DNA of 64,000 nt. It comes from Rotaria socialis (Eukaryota; Rotifera; Eurotatoria; Philodinida; Philodinidae). The stretch covers positions 62,001 to 126,000 of the forward strand of contig CAJNYU010000369.1 in assembly GCA_905331475.1 (NCBI GenBank), given 5' to 3'. Under the pieces are notes generated by a model. That model searched no databases and was not told where the DNA came from. It saw nothing but the letters and a program-made list of their open reading frames with translations. Position 1 is the first letter of the stretch. Every line of letters begins with the position of its first letter. This document shows, one piece after another, positions 48,744-61,118 of the stretch. The translations under genes and the position numbers were made by a program.

Positions 48744-49667
48744 ACAACGTTAACATTCTTATAAAAATCTTGTTTTCTTTCTTTTTCTGTACAAATTTTG
48801 TATATGTTAATTAGTATTCACTGTAGTATGGTACTCAATAGAATTGTATGTTTTCTTATTTCGCCTCAGAAAAAATCTTATTGGTAAACGTCGATCATCT
48901 TGGAAAGAAAAACTATAGAACTTCATTGTTAAATGCGTTTCAGTTTTACTAGATTAATAAAAACACTTTCAACTACTATAATATAATGTACTTATAATTG
49001 ACTTCTGCTAAAGAATACGTCAGTTGCAAGAACACTATCTGGAAAATGACACCTTTTTCTACTGTGAATATAAACAGTTTCCAGAAGTTCTGAAACGGGG
49101 TGTGGGTATGAGTGTATGCGTGGGGACAAAATAATCGACCCCACACCGACAAGATTTGAGAGAATAGCTAAAGAAAATAAAACATTGGCATTAGTGAAAA
49201 CAGACCATTTTCATCGTCTTTTTTTGTGTCATTTCATAAGTATTTTAACAATGAGTAACAAAACATGCCCTTCCTGTAGACAAAATTGAACAGTCGAGAG
49301 AAGCTTCATCTCAATCAAGAACAAGAAGTTCTGTGAAATATAATAAAATATTTCCTTTAAAAGTTCTACCAAATTATTTGATGCAATTTCGACTCATTCT
49401 TTTATTAAAAAAAACAATACTAATGAAGAAAACAATCTTCAATATGTAGGAAAACATCAGAACATATAAGATTTTAGTATTAAATTTCAACAATTATTGA
49501 TCAGAAACTTTACCACTTTTGAAAGAAAAATAAATCTCTGAACTTCAGCGTCCTCTATTATATTTACTTTTTCACCATTCATGCACAAGAAGAAATTGAG
49601 ATGGAGAGTAATATTTACATGTTCCAACAATTGAATAGAAACTATAGACTTTCATTATTCCAGCAAA
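48744..49667. other. intergenic, nothing recognised
   Basis: HP1 3' UTR and the SCP2 gene upstream region. A G-rich stretch near 49096-49132 (ggggtgtgggtatgag) is isolated and does not form an array. Confidence 0.4.
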
Positions 49668-50206
49668 ATGTCTAAAGAGGTACATAAACTAAGTTAAGTT
49701 TTATTCTATTTATGTTCTTAATTTAGGATCAAACAAAAATATCTCTTGAATTAAAAGCAAAAACGGCTTTTGATGAACTAAATAAACGTGCTAGCACACA
49801 ACCAACTCTTGTTAAAAGAATCGGTGCTATAATTCAATTTGACATAACAAAAGATGGAAAATTTCAACATAGTTGGAGTAAGTATTTTTTAAATGACATC
49901 ATTAAACTAGATCAAAGTAATTTTTCTTAAGTTATCGATGGTAAACAAGGATTTATATATGACGGAAAACCAACTGAAGGAACAACAGCTCAAGTAACAA
50001 TTACCGTTGATGATAATGATTTTGTTGAATTGGCTTTAGGCAACGCAAATGCACCTGCAGTAAATATTGAATATTTTCGATACTTTTTTTATTATTAACT
50101 CTTGTTTCTATTGTAGTTGTTTGCTAAAGGCAAACTCAAAGTGAAAGGCAATGTAATGCTAGCACAAAAACTATCAACACTCTTCAAGGAACAATCAAAA
50201 CTATAG
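49668..50206 (+). CDS. SCP2: SCP2-domain protein with C-terminal peroxisomal signal
   Basis: Small lipid-binding sterol carrier protein-2 fold. Exons 49668-49679, 49727-49877, 49932-50059 and 50117-50206; 126 residues, exactly the size of a free-standing SCP2 domain. Typical features: AKTAFDELNKRASTQPTL, VKRIGAIIQFDITKDGKF, GTTAQVTITVDDNDFVEL and ALFAKGKLKVKGNVMLAQ, the family's GKxKxxGNxxLAxKL block. The protein ends KEQSKL, and SKL is the canonical PTS1 peroxisome import tag, so it should act in peroxisomes. The first coding exon is only 12 bp (MSKE). Orthology to SCP2, HSD17B4 or SCP2D1 cannot be decided from the domain alone. Confidence 0.92.
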
Positions 50207-51427
50207 ACTAGAATCGAATTATTGACAACAATGTTCATAGTAATAACTCACTAACATTTCATAGTTTAGAATAAATCACAATTGTTGATGACAAAGAAAA
50301 AGATTCATTCAAAAGTTTTCATTTATCATTTATTTGCTTGAACTTATCCATATTACACATTCGTATAAGTCACGATTGAAGTTCTGCCAAAGTGGGAAAT
50401 TCGTTTTGAAATCTTGTTCACTGTTTGAATTATTTAGAGAGGAAATAAAACGCGAGTAATCACTTGGCAAAATCAACTGAATAATTATTTTAGTAGAAAA
50501 AAGTCAAGCTTTTCTACGAAATTCTCGAGCTTTTAAAAAACATAATTAACTTCTGCTAGTTTTTGTTGCCAAGCGATTGATGAAATAGTTCCATCATATC
50601 AAGTACTCGTAAGCCAGACAAAATTTTAACCAGAATACTACGAAAATTAGAGACAGCCTACAAGCATCTTCAATTTGGAGAGGAAAGGGCTCGAACGCGA
50701 CTAAATGTCTTAATCAGAATCTCTATAAATGGGGACAAGTTAAACTAAGTTCATGAAAAATCTTCGAATTTGAAGGAAACTATCGTACTTGAACTTAAAA
50801 AAACAAAAAGGTTCTCTTCTAACCCTATTTAAGTCGCTTCAGACTTTACGTGCTGCCTTATTATCATTATAAAGTATTATTACTCCTATTTTTCTGGTAG
50901 ATATATATAAACAAGATCAATCTAATTAATTTTACTTCTCTAAAAAATGAAAATTTATCGTTATGAAGTAGTCAAACACTCAAAACTAGTGATCAGCGAG
51001 TATGTGAAACACTATCAAGTTCAGTTTACTATGACATAAATTTTCATCTCATTAGATTCGAAACTTCGATATTAATGCTTGAGTATGTCATTTTTATTTC
51101 GTTGTAGTCTCGTTATATATTCAATAATTCAAGTTAAGACAAGGAAAAGTTTCTACGTCATGTTATTTGTCTGGGAAGATGCTAGTATGGACGAAGTAAG
51201 TATCATACAGGTTTTTATGCTGTTAAATATGTGAGACTAAGGGCTATTTGCTGGGAGTCTAATTAATAATTATGCAAATTAGTACTGACGTAGTATGTAC
51301 GTAAGCACTATTTATTATCAAAGTAAGAATCATTGGGTTTCTAGTATTTGTTTACAGCAGCTTATGGTTATCTAAATGTAAACTTGTTAGAGCAATCAAC
51401 GAAAAACTATTTTCTATTATAGTCAAG
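50207..51427. other. intergenic, nothing recognised
   Basis: No coding frame or repeat recognised over about 1.2 kb after the SCP2 gene. Confidence 0.4.
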
Positions 51428-51766
51428 ATGATCGTAATTGAACAGGTTGCACCATATTATTTTGGAGATTCGATCTCTTTAAAATTTACATTTCACAATA
51501 TCGTGGCTATCAAAATAATACTGCTGATATTATTGATATTATTTGAAATAATCATGGTAATTATTTCCATTGGGATTTTTGTGGTTCATTATAGTTTATA
51601 TACGATTATATCTATGCTTAATAATAGGACAATGAGGAGAACAATAGATTTCGTTCTTGTCGGTTTAATTCATTTATTAAATAGTTGTTTTTACAAGAAA
51701 GTCTTTCGAATTATTGATAGATATGCGCACTATAGAAGAGGAAAAATGACACTGCTTCATGAATAA
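51428..51766 (+). CDS. small putative membrane protein, unidentified
   Basis: A 112-codon intronless frame starting MIVIEQVAPYYFGDSISLK. It has one long hydrophobic stretch (KIILLILLILFEIIMVII) merging into a second (GIFVVHYSLYTIISML), and a basic C-terminal third (FYKKVFRIIDRYAHYRRG). In DNA this AT-rich an open frame of that length is unlikely by chance but not impossible, and Ile/Leu-rich translations are exactly what AT-rich non-coding DNA yields. It converges with the PDF-like gene, ending 20 bp from that gene's stop. Confidence 0.35.
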   Translation: MIVIEQVAPYYFGDSISLKFTFHNIVAIKIILLILLILFEIIMVIISIGIFVVHYSLYTIISMLNNRTMRRTIDFVLVGLIHLLNSCFYKKVFRIIDRYAHYRRGKMTLLHE

Positions 51767-51786
51767 TCGATTCTTCAATTGAATAT

Positions 51787-52125
51787 TTATTTTGTGTTTC
51801 GTTTACCAACAAGAGCATACGGTAAGCCATATAGAGATGATAAAAGTTCACTTTTTCGCTTAGTATGAATATATTCTCCATCATGATCATGATCTTCATC
51901 GCTATAGTCACTATTGCCTTTTCCTTTGTCAAAACGAAGAAAATCAACTTGAGATAATGGCATATGTTTCAAATTCTAAAAACAAAATAGAATAGAATAT
52001 CTTATTTGTCACATAAAACAAATACTAGCCCCATGAACAATTCGACTTTCAACATTATTTGAACATAAAATTGAAAGCAGAACAAGTAAAGCTGTGAATG
52101 TGCAAAGTGCTTTCAGCATTTTCAT
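51787..52125 (-). CDS. PDF/PDH-like neuropeptide precursor
   Basis: Exon 1 is 52039-52125 and exon 2 is 51787-51975, joined by a 63-bp intron (gttcat...gtttttag, phase 0); 91 residues. The alternative donor at 52025 breaks the frame. Signal peptide: MKMLKALCTFTALLVLLSIL. An acidic spacer follows (SDYSDEDHDHDGEY). Then comes KRK + SELLSSLYGLPYALVG + KR near the C-terminus (IHTKRK...GKRNTK). The core matches arthropod pigment-dispersing factor/hormone (NSELINSLLGLPKVMNDA): S-E-L-x-x-S-L-x-G-L-P is shared. Gly before KR predicts C-terminal amidation, as in PDF. One peptide per precursor, near the C-terminus after an acidic spacer, is also the PDF precursor layout. PDF signals in circadian and arousal circuits in arthropods and nematodes. 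Identity rests on a 16-residue motif plus architecture. Confidence 0.78.
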
Positions 52126-54179
52126 TGATGATTTAAGAAAAGAATGCGAGTATAAATCTAAAATAATTTTGTTTGTTATGCATATTTATCATTAATTGGT
52201 GTTTGAACCCTGAACGTTCTTATTTCAGTCAAGTAGAAAATATAAACGACTAAAAAGTGTATATTTGCTCAACACTATACCAAGAATAAATAAATTACTT
52301 GATTGGCATGCAAACAAATACTTTTTATTATTGTCTATTCTCAAGAACAATTTTTAACTGTCCTAGTTGTCAGTTAACAATTAAACTACACCTACCGGAG
52401 CTCATTTTTTTCTCATTCCAGAATTTAAAAAAACTTATTTAGAGAGGTCTACTCGTTTTATGCATTGGAGAAAAAGAATTCGTTTCGTGTTATGTAGAGA
52501 TATATAATCGGACGGAGAAAAGTAGCTGAAGAGAGAAGATAATTCATCTAATATTTTCAATATTTTGGATTGTTTATATCGAAAATAATAATTGAGATTT
52601 TTGTCTCGTTTATGCTTTCCACATCATCAGAACACGTCTCCCTAAACTGAATACAGAAAATCAATGATAAATAAATAATTAAATGGACCAAGTAGAGATG
52701 ATTAATATAACATGCTAATAGGTAAACTTCAGTGTTTATCCAAGAAAAAAAGAGTTTGAACATAGAATAAATTAAGATAAAATATTACAATCTGAATACT
52801 ATTAAAGAAACCACTGTTAACGTTGCATGCTATATAAACAGATAATACCTATGACAAGAGAATTGATTTATAGATAAATCGAACTAGATTTCGAAAAAAT
52901 ATTTTCTCTTAAAATTATCAATATGCCTTTGCATTTATTGAACTGTGAAAATATAATCATAATCTTAATGTTTAATATTTATTTACAATTATAAATGAAT
53001 CTGATCGGATGGTTCGACTTTTGAACAATATCAAAGACTCATTTAAAACAAATATTTTTTGAATGGACTATTCGAAAATATTCATAAATGATCATTAACT
53101 TTGATTATTCTATTGAAACTTCAAGATCTATTATCTCTTTTCAGACCAATCATAACGAGCACGGAGTCAATTTGAATTCAAACAGAATAAATGATCGTTG
53201 TTATCAGTAATATTTCATTAAGCCACACGATAAAAATTTGACAAGTCATTCTTGTATTTTCATCATATACATTTCAACTCCATTGATCTAGGTTAGAAAT
53301 AGGAAGAAACGTATCAAGTATTTCAAACAATGAACTATTTTCTTTTAAATAAATTGTTCAATAATATAGAGATAAGTTGGAATCATCAGTTAGGTTTAAT
53401 TTGTACATCTAATTATTATTAGAATAAGAATTTTGATATTATCAGCTGTGCTTATAAAATGATCATTCGAGTAATTATGCATCTTTAAAATAAATTTTCT
53501 CTTTCCAATTAATGATTAACTGAAATAACTAAACAAATAATCTTACAAATTTTTCATAAAATATTATTTAATGACTTTTGTTTTTTCAAAACCTTTTTGT
53601 ACCAGTTGGTAGCTATAGATAAAAAAATGAATACTAGAACGCAAAAGTCTGCATCATTACAATGAATGACAGGTAAATATTAAATACAAAGACAGCGAAA
53701 ATACTGCTGATGAGTTTAAACTCTACCATAATCTATAGTCATTTTCTGAAAAAAAGCAATTCGAAAGTGGTGAAACATTTAGAAAAATAATTTTGACGAC
53801 AGCGATAAAATCAACTCAGTAGGAATTTGGACATGAGAGAATGTCTTCATTTGCTTTTGCTGATAAACACATGCAAACAATGCCATCAATAAACAGAATG
53901 ATAGAAAAATCCACGGACATTCGCAATGTGATCAGTTTAAAACAATGCGTTTTCATAGTGGCAATGTTAGCGAAACATGAACTGGAGCTATTTTTCTGGG
54001 CGTATCTATCACGCATGACCCAAAAACAATCAAAATCTGACGGACATGGAACAAAGACAAAATGGTGTCTAATACGGAATGTAAAGTGACTTGTTTACAT
54101 GAGGTCTCCTGGGCAAAATTAAACAAATTCTATGAATCCAAAGTTACATTTAGAAATGAAAACTTTTTTTAATGCGGTG
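52126..54179. other. intergenic, no gene recognised
   Basis: Upstream of the PDF-like gene. Overlapping frames on both strands at 53816-54089 lack recognisable motifs or splice structure. Confidence 0.4.
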
Positions 54180-55175
54180 CTAAGCACAGCATGCACGTAG
54201 TCCGTCGCGAGTTTTTTTTTGCTTTTTCTTTCTCGACATACACATCTTTTTCATCATTTTGTGACCCGATGATCTCGAGTACCGAAAATCATAGAAAACT
54301 CATTGAAACGTGAGATGAAAGTATCGAGATCGAACTTCTGACATATTTTTTCTATTCTTTAATCTGATACTCCGTTCACTCACAAATGTGGTTCCAAAAT
54401 GACGAAATCGACCCTTAAGAATGAATCGCTAAGTAAGAATGGAGTTTTCTAAGTGCTGAATTTCATCATGTCGACATAGAATGCATTCAAGATTTCTCTG
54501 AATTGAAGATTTTTCGTGAAGATCTGTATGCTTACCTCGCATCGCATTTCGTATACGAGTGCAACTCGGATACCATCTAGTTTTCTTTTTTACTCGACGC
54601 GTACGCATCAAAATAGTCATTCTGTTGCGCGATGATCTCGAGAACCAAAAATCATAAAAAAGTTATTCGAACTATGGGTGAAAATATGAATATTGAACTT
54701 TCGATATTTGTTTTCAAAATTTTAATACGATGCTTTGTTTGCTCAGAAATATCCTCCAAAAACGACGATTTTGAAAGAAATTTATCGTTTCAGACTTTCG
54801 CGATAATTAAAATGATATCATCAATAGTTGTTAACCGATAGTCTATTACTTTACATCTGATTCAAAATCATGATTCATGAAAATAATTAATCGTTCAATG
54901 AAAAAATCGTTAGAAAACTGTTTGTTACATGTTCAGAAAGATCTCCTACTGATGAAATTCAAAATGGTCGATTTAAGAATAGTGAATGCGAAATTTTTAT
55001 TCAAAATTCGTATACGGAAATTTAAAAAAAAATAAACAATTGTGATGAATCTTAAAGTGGATCATTTATTTTTTAAATCTTGTTCTCGCTACTTTCGAAA
55101 ATTCGGTTAGTATGCTTCGCACCGCATTTCGTAGTCAAGTGAAACTCGAATACCATCTAGTTTTAATTGGGACAC
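54180..55175. repeat. diverged tandem duplication, about 580-bp units
   Basis: Direct repeats. The block gcatttcgtatacgagtgca...accatctagtttt at about 54541-54592 recurs as gcatttcgtagtcaagtgaa...accatctagtttt at about 55123-55165 (roughly 85% identity by eye). Around them, gatgatctcgagtaccgaaa (54270) and gatgatctcgagaaccaaaa (54632) also match, as do the following aaaatcata-aaaa and tcagaaa(g/t)atc segments (about 54650-54980). The region therefore looks like two or three old copies of one unit, with no coding function seen. Confidence 0.55.
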
Positions 55176-56310
55176 ATGAACGATAACTTTAATTGATGCT
55201 TGAGCAACATAAAGACTCTTTTAATCAAAAATATTTCATTAAATCGACAATTGGCAATTTGCCACTAGAAGAAACTCACATGTTGAATTTCAATTTGGTT
55301 CGATACACATACTCTTTTTACAGCAGAATGCCAAGATGATTATATTTATTGTATTAATCAAATAACACTACATTGAATATATTCGAATTTCTTCGTATAG
55401 AAAACATTTGTTTCTCATACATTATCGATAGATAATATCGTCAAATATTTATCATTTTCTTATGTCAAACACTACTTGGTATAAAACTTAGTTTTAGTAG
55501 ATTTTTATATATGTTGATTAGGAGAACGTAATGAACACATAGCCTTCATTTATGTTAAGATAAAATTTTGCTTTTTGCTTTCAATTAGCAACGTTGTTGT
55601 TACATATATAAACACAAAACAAATCTGTCCTAGTTAGATTGCTACTTCGTGTCAAGTTGAAAAGATTTCACAGAAAAGACCTCAAACGTTGTTCATGTAC
55701 TCGACTGTGTTTAGTCTACTTCATTTAGATCCGAAGTGACAACTACATATAAAAATCTCTCAATAAATTGGAAGGTTAATAATCAAAGTTTCTTTTCATT
55801 CATTTGTAATTGTTCGTCCCAATAACTCTTTTTCTTTCTCTTACATATAAATTGTGATATAAATTTTTTTCAAAAAACAAAGGTCAACTCGCGGGCGAAC
55901 AATTCATGTTCATTTGACCGACTGCTATTGTCGTTGTCGGTCGTGTCGAACGAATCTAATACACAGCATAAGAAAATCTTTTTTTCCTTCGTGATATGAT
56001 TTTCCATCTAACTCCAACACACCAAACTGTCGAGTGCACAATAGAACGAAAGAAAGAGAATAAACACGGGCAACAACGTGCACGAAACAGCCAGCCACAC
56101 ATTAAAGACATCGACCAATCATACTGTTGTTCATTCATATATTCTATCCTTTACTTTACTTTGTCGTTTGTTTGTCAATAGTGAAAATTTTATTCTTGTT
56201 GGACCATTTACAACCAATGTAAGTAAAAACAAAGTTCGGATTAGAGATTCTGAATTATTTGGTTTACGAAAGTTTTTAAGTTTTTTCGTTTTTTGTAGTC
56301 CGTTTAATCG
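55176..56310. other. intergenic and probable 5' UTR of NF-YA
   Basis: Short frames at 55956-56332 on both strands shadow one another. A consensus donor (ccaatgtaagtaaa, about 56215) and an acceptor (tttttgtag, about 56299) just before the NF-YA ATG suggest a 5' leader intron. Upstream exons were not delimited. Confidence 0.45.
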
Positions 56311-57295
56311 ATGGATACAGGATTACAAGTAGATAATCGCTCATTTTATTTATTTTTTAAATAGATTTTTCGCAAATAAATAGGTTTCTCAACAAAATTC
56401 TACATCAACAAATAGTGGAAATGTAATTGTACTCAATAATAGTGATATGATGCATCAACGAGCAAATCTCTCTGGTCAACAAGTAATTATAAGAAAAAAT
56501 AGGAAGAAATATTAATTTTTGTAAACTAATTTTTGAAGATAGTTCTTAAAACAAGTTCATCACCAACATCTCATTCAACACAAGGTCAAATTCTTCAAAC
56601 AGCGGATGGTCAATTTATTATTTTACAAAGTGCTGATCAACAACAAAATCAATCGACTCAATATGTACAAGTTGGTGGACAAAGTATGAAATTATATTTT
56701 TTATTAAAATATACCTAAATAACATATTTAATAGTTTTACAAATAAGTAATGTTCAATCAAGTCAACAACCTCAATCAATAACAATTCCAGCTGGTGCTT
56801 TGCAACTTACTGGTAATGGACAACAAATTGTACAATTAGCAGCACCAACAAAAATGCAAACATCAACACAAAATGGTTCCGTGATTATGGTAAGATCTTA
56901 TTGTCCATCGATTTTATTTATGCATTAAATTTGTCTTAAGATGGTACCAGGAAATTCAGGTCAATTACAAACTGTTCAAATGCAAACAGCTAATTCAACA
57001 ACTCCTAGTCAACAACCATCGATGACACAAGAATCAACAGAAGAAGAACCACTATACGTTAATGCTAAACAATATAATCGTATATTGAAAAGACGTGCTG
57101 CAAGAGCAAAACTTGAAGCTGAAGGAAGAATTCCACGAGAACGAAAAGTATTTTAATAAATATTTATTAATTTAAGACTTATTATGTTTGTTTTTCAAGC
57201 GTAAATTTCTTCATGAATCTCGTCATCGACATGCTATGAATCGTGTACGTGGTGCTGGTGGTCGTTTTGCGCCGGGAGCAAAACAAAAAGCATAA
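56311..57295 (+). CDS. NFYA: nuclear transcription factor Y subunit alpha
   Basis: Sequence-specific subunit of the CCAAT-box factor NF-Y; joins the NF-YB/NF-YC histone-fold dimer. Exons 56311-56328, 56384-56482, 56539-56683, 56735-56889, 56941-57147 and 57200-57295; 239 residues. The N-terminal two thirds are Gln/Ser/Thr-rich (GQILQTADGQFIILQSAD, AGALQLTGNGQQIVQLAA), as in animal NF-YA activation domains. The conserved core begins EEPLYVNAKQYNRILKRR (subunit interaction, about residue 170), then ARAKLEAEGRIPRERK and RKFLHESRHRHAMNRVRG, ending GGRFAPG (DNA contact). NRILKRRAARA has Asn and Ala where most animals have HRILKRRQARA. The protein stops soon after the core, shorter than vertebrate NF-YA. 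It is the first of three head-to-tail genes. Confidence 0.95.
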
Positions 57296-57592
57296 AAAAA
57301 TTCATTTAAATGACTTTCATATTGTGTATCTTTTGTCAATCGTTTTGTTTCAATATCTGCTTGTGTTGTGCATATTGTAAAGTCAAATGAGAAAAGATTT
57401 TCTTTTTGTTTGTTCTCATCTATTTCACTTCAGCTAAGAGAAAAACAAGCAGTTTTCTTGTTTCATTCGTTTTCTTTTTGTGTTGCTCTTGTTCTTATGG
57501 ATATTTGCTGAAAATCAGCAAGAAATAAAATCAATTAAAGAAATTTCAGTTTAGATATTGAGAAATATGAATATTTTATAATTGTAGACCAG

Positions 57593-59849
57593 ATGAATGA
57601 ACGACAGTTAATATTTGAATCAGTTTTACCAAGTGAACTTGATCCATCTAGATTTTCAAAACCAGTTATTGATGGAGTTGAACAACCTTTAACAAGTAAT
57701 GTTTCACTGTTTGTTTTTGTTTATTGATAAAATCATTAGTGAGAGCGAGAAGTTTTTTGCTAGGAAAACATTGTGTTGAAGTTGAATACTTTTGCGAGTG
57801 CATAATGTTCTTGAATCATTCTAGACCATATCTTATCCCAATACAATCTAATGAACGGAATATAAACGAGTGCATATATGACGCATATCAGAAATCGTTT
57901 TGAATTCACTATAAAAGTTCCATTTCTGTATTGATAGATCGTCGAATAATTTTGTTATTTTCATAGAAATCTAAAAAATATGAAGATAGGCAGTGTTTAA
58001 AGAGCGGAAGAAGTCTCTTCCATTGAGATAGAACTTCTTCCAACATGACAAGTTATTCAATGAAATGTTTTCCAATAAAACATGATTATGTTTGTTCAAA
58101 ATGTATTAACAAGTTTTAATTGTTTATTGTACTAGAGATATCTAAATAGGATTCAAAGCAATAGTTTTTATTTTGTCATGAATGTATCAAGTACAAGTGG
58201 GTCACGTTCAAAAGATTGAAATAGTAAAAAGAAAAGAAAAATCATTGGAGTCTGTAATAATTGTAACACGATATATATATATTGTTAATCCTCGTGAAGA
58301 AATTAATGAATTCTATTTTTTAAGTTGACGAATTTGTTGTTTCTTCTGTTTTAGTTACATTGATAGCTGGCGATAATGTAGTTCAACAGCCAGTAGAAAA
58401 GAAACTAGCAGCATCAATAGAAGATGATTTTGACGACGATGAATTAGTTGCGTTTGCTGAAAATCTTGAAAATATTCCACCAGAAATTCTGCTAAAAGAA
58501 GAGAAACAAAAAAAAGATCGACCAAACAATCCATTATTTAAATATCGTCGTGGTGTTCTTTCAGTTTCTGATCTGTCTGCACAAATTTGGTGTGAACAAC
58601 AATTAACATATAAATTTCTTTATCCATTTATTCTTAATGATGATGGAGAAATAAAACGTGTTGACGATAAGCCACATATGTTACGTGGAACATCATTACA
58701 TTTAGAACGAGAATTAGAAATTCAAATAAAAGTTACTATCGAATGTAAAACACGCGAAGATTCCTATGGTGTGCGTTTATTGAATATGATTCAAGGTATA
58801 CATGGATTATTAACATGGAATAAACCCAATGAACGTTATATTACACGTGAAATGCCTGTAACCTTATTCATCAATATTTAAACCAGAAAAACAAAAATGA
58901 ATTGGATTTTTTTAGATTTTCGGAAATATGTATGGTGGTAAATTATATTTTCGTGGTATAATTGATGAAATTAATTTTGATCCACGTACAAATCAATTGG
59001 AAGTTGTTGAATTTAAAACACGTGCATCGAGAACAGCCCCAAAAGCTCAACAAACGTATACACATGAAATTCAAGTTAATATCTATAGAACATTACTTGA
59101 TGAACTTATACAAGGACAAGTTGATAAATCACTTTATTTTCAACGTTTTAATCTCGAATCAACTATGTTGTTATCTGATTCTGTCAAGAATGAATATAAT
59201 CAACGCGGTTTTACAAATGTTGAAACACTTGAAAATGCTTTTGATTTATTAGTTAAATTATCTTTTCAAATGCCAACGATTACAACAAGTAAGTTGATTT
59301 ATTATTTGTCAACTCTATGCAACATAATGTTGATTCAGTGTCGTTGAAAGATCGCGATCAAATTTTTAACTTTATACAGTTTCAATAGTCCAACAAATTT
59401 AATAAAAACTATCGAGTTATACCTATTCATATAGACAATTCCAAGGTTTTAACAATAGTCAAGTATTATATCAGACAAAATTGTGGTCATTGATGTAGTT
59501 GAGTCTAACTGGTCGTGTTGTATAATGAATTACTAATAAACATGAAAGTTGAGCAATTATTTAAATACGAATTAATTTCATTATAAAATAAATTATTTTA
59601 GATGGTGCAATTGAATATATTCTTCAATCTGATAAAACATGGAAACATCGAAAGGAATTTGAACGTGATGAACGCCATCTTGAAGAATTACTTATTAAAA
59701 GTGAACCCTATTGGCTTTCTAAACGTCAACCTCAAGGTGTCGATATTGAAGATGCTTATAAATGTCAATGGTGTGATTATAAAGATATTTGTACATGGCG
59801 TGAAGAAAAATCAAACGAATTTTCAAGAAAAAAAAGACGATTAAATTAA
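57593..59849 (+). CDS. EXO5: exonuclease V (EXO5/DEM1)
   Basis: Single-strand DNA exonuclease for interstrand-crosslink repair (nuclear) or mitochondrial DNA maintenance (yeast), with a PD-(D/E)XK fold and an Fe-S cluster. Exons 57593-57695, 58355-58857, 58916-59288 and 59602-59849; 408 residues. Family marks: VSDLSAQIWCEQQLTYKF (first cluster Cys, about residue 114), GTSLHLERELE, FRGIIDEINFD and VVEFKTRAS (catalytic Asp and E-x-K), HEIQVNIYRTLLDEL, and a C-terminal CQWCDYKDICTWR with the other three cluster cysteines. It ends with a basic KKRRLN tail, a possible nuclear signal. Intron 1 (659 bp) and intron 3 (313 bp) are long for this DNA; no element ends were identified in them. It starts about 300 bp after the NF-YA stop on the same strand. 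Confidence 0.93.
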
Positions 59850-59987
59850 TATTCAGATCGTTTCTATTTTCTAGTTGTCATGTAGATAGTGTAGAGTTTT
59901 CTTTGTGCTTGAGAGTAATCTTATAAATATACAGACTCGCTCTTTTTGTTTCAATAAAAAAACACATCTAGTTTTAATGCTTTATAG

Positions 59988-61118
59988 ATGACAAATCCTA
60001 AACGAACTCTGTATGTTGGTGGTTTAGCTGAGGAAGTTGATGAAAAAACTTTACATGCTGCTTTTATTCCATTTGGTAAGAAAATCATTTTTTGAATTCA
60101 ATAAATTATGATTCGCTTTTTTTCTATTGATTAAGGTGATATATTTGAAATTCAATTACCAATTGATTTTGAAACTCAAAAACATCGTGGTTTTGCTTTT
60201 GTCGAATACGAAACAGCGGACGATGCTGCGACAGCAATTGATAATATGAATGATTCAGAATTATTTGGTCGAGCAATACGTGTTAATCTAGCTAAGCCGG
60301 TACGTTTAAAAGAAACAAGTTCAAAACCAGTTTGGTCAGAAGATCAATGGTTATCAAATGCAATGAATTCAACAGAAAATGAAACGTCATCAACATTAAC
60401 AGACAACAACAACAATGATAATCATAATAATACGAAAACAATAAAAACTTTGACAAAAGATGATGATATTGATGAAATCGATTTTGATACAAGTAGACCT
60501 TTATCAAAAAGAATTAAAGCAGCATCAAACCCACGTGTCTATTTCGACATTGAAATTAATGGAAGTCGAGCTGGAAGATTAATAATAACATTATTTGCTG
60601 ATATTGTACCATTAACAGCAGAAAATTTTCGTTGTTTATGTACACATGAAAAAGGTTTCGGTTATCGACATACTTCATTTCATAGAATCATTAAAGAATT
60701 TATGGCACAAGGTGGAGACATGACCAAAGGGAATGGAACTGGTGGAAAATCTATCTATGGAAGAACATTTAAAGTATAACAAAAATTCTTTGTTTCGTTT
60801 TCTTTATCATCTTTTATTTAGGATGAAAATTTTAATGTAAAACATACGCATGCTGGTCAATTATCAATGGCTAATTCAGGTTCAAATACCAATGGATCAC
60901 AATTTTTTATAACTTTCGTTAAATGTGATTGGCTAGATAATAAACATGTATGCATTTGTTTTCATTTAAGTTAATTTTTTGTAAACTTTTATTCTTAGGT
61001 CGTATTCGGAGAAATTATTGAAGGTTTTGAACTACTTAAAAAAATAGAAGATGCTGGAACAAAAAGTGGTACAACAACAAAAACAGTGACTATTGTTGAT
61101 TGTAATGAATTCAAATAG
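59988..61118 (+). CDS. PPIE: peptidyl-prolyl cis-trans isomerase E (RRM plus cyclophilin)
   Basis: Nuclear cyclophilin E (Cyp33), spliceosome-associated; its RRM also binds MLL/KMT2A in vertebrates. Exons 59988-60075, 60136-60773, 60822-60947 and 60999-61118; 323 residues. The RRM occupies about residues 6-82 (RNP2 TLYVGGL, RNP1 HRGFAFVEY), followed by LAKPVRLKE. An Asn-rich linker contains a [18 protein letters not shown] transition into the cyclophilin domain. Active-site residues are visible: [18 protein letters not shown] (catalytic Arg, Phe, Met, Gln), NGSQFFIT and [14 protein letters not shown] (the cyclosporin-binding Trp). It ends [10 protein letters not shown]. The linker (about 75 residues) is longer than in human PPIE. 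It begins 139 bp after the EXO5 stop. All catalytic positions are intact. Confidence 0.96.

Noticed and set aside
49096-49132. TGTGGG-like telomeric motif
   Set aside because: Bdelloid telomeres use TGTGGG, but only a single occurrence is present with no array, so it is not telomeric evidence.
53816-54089. Paired frames on both strands near 54 kb
   Set aside because: No protein-like motif on either strand, and the adjacent DNA is a diverged repeat.
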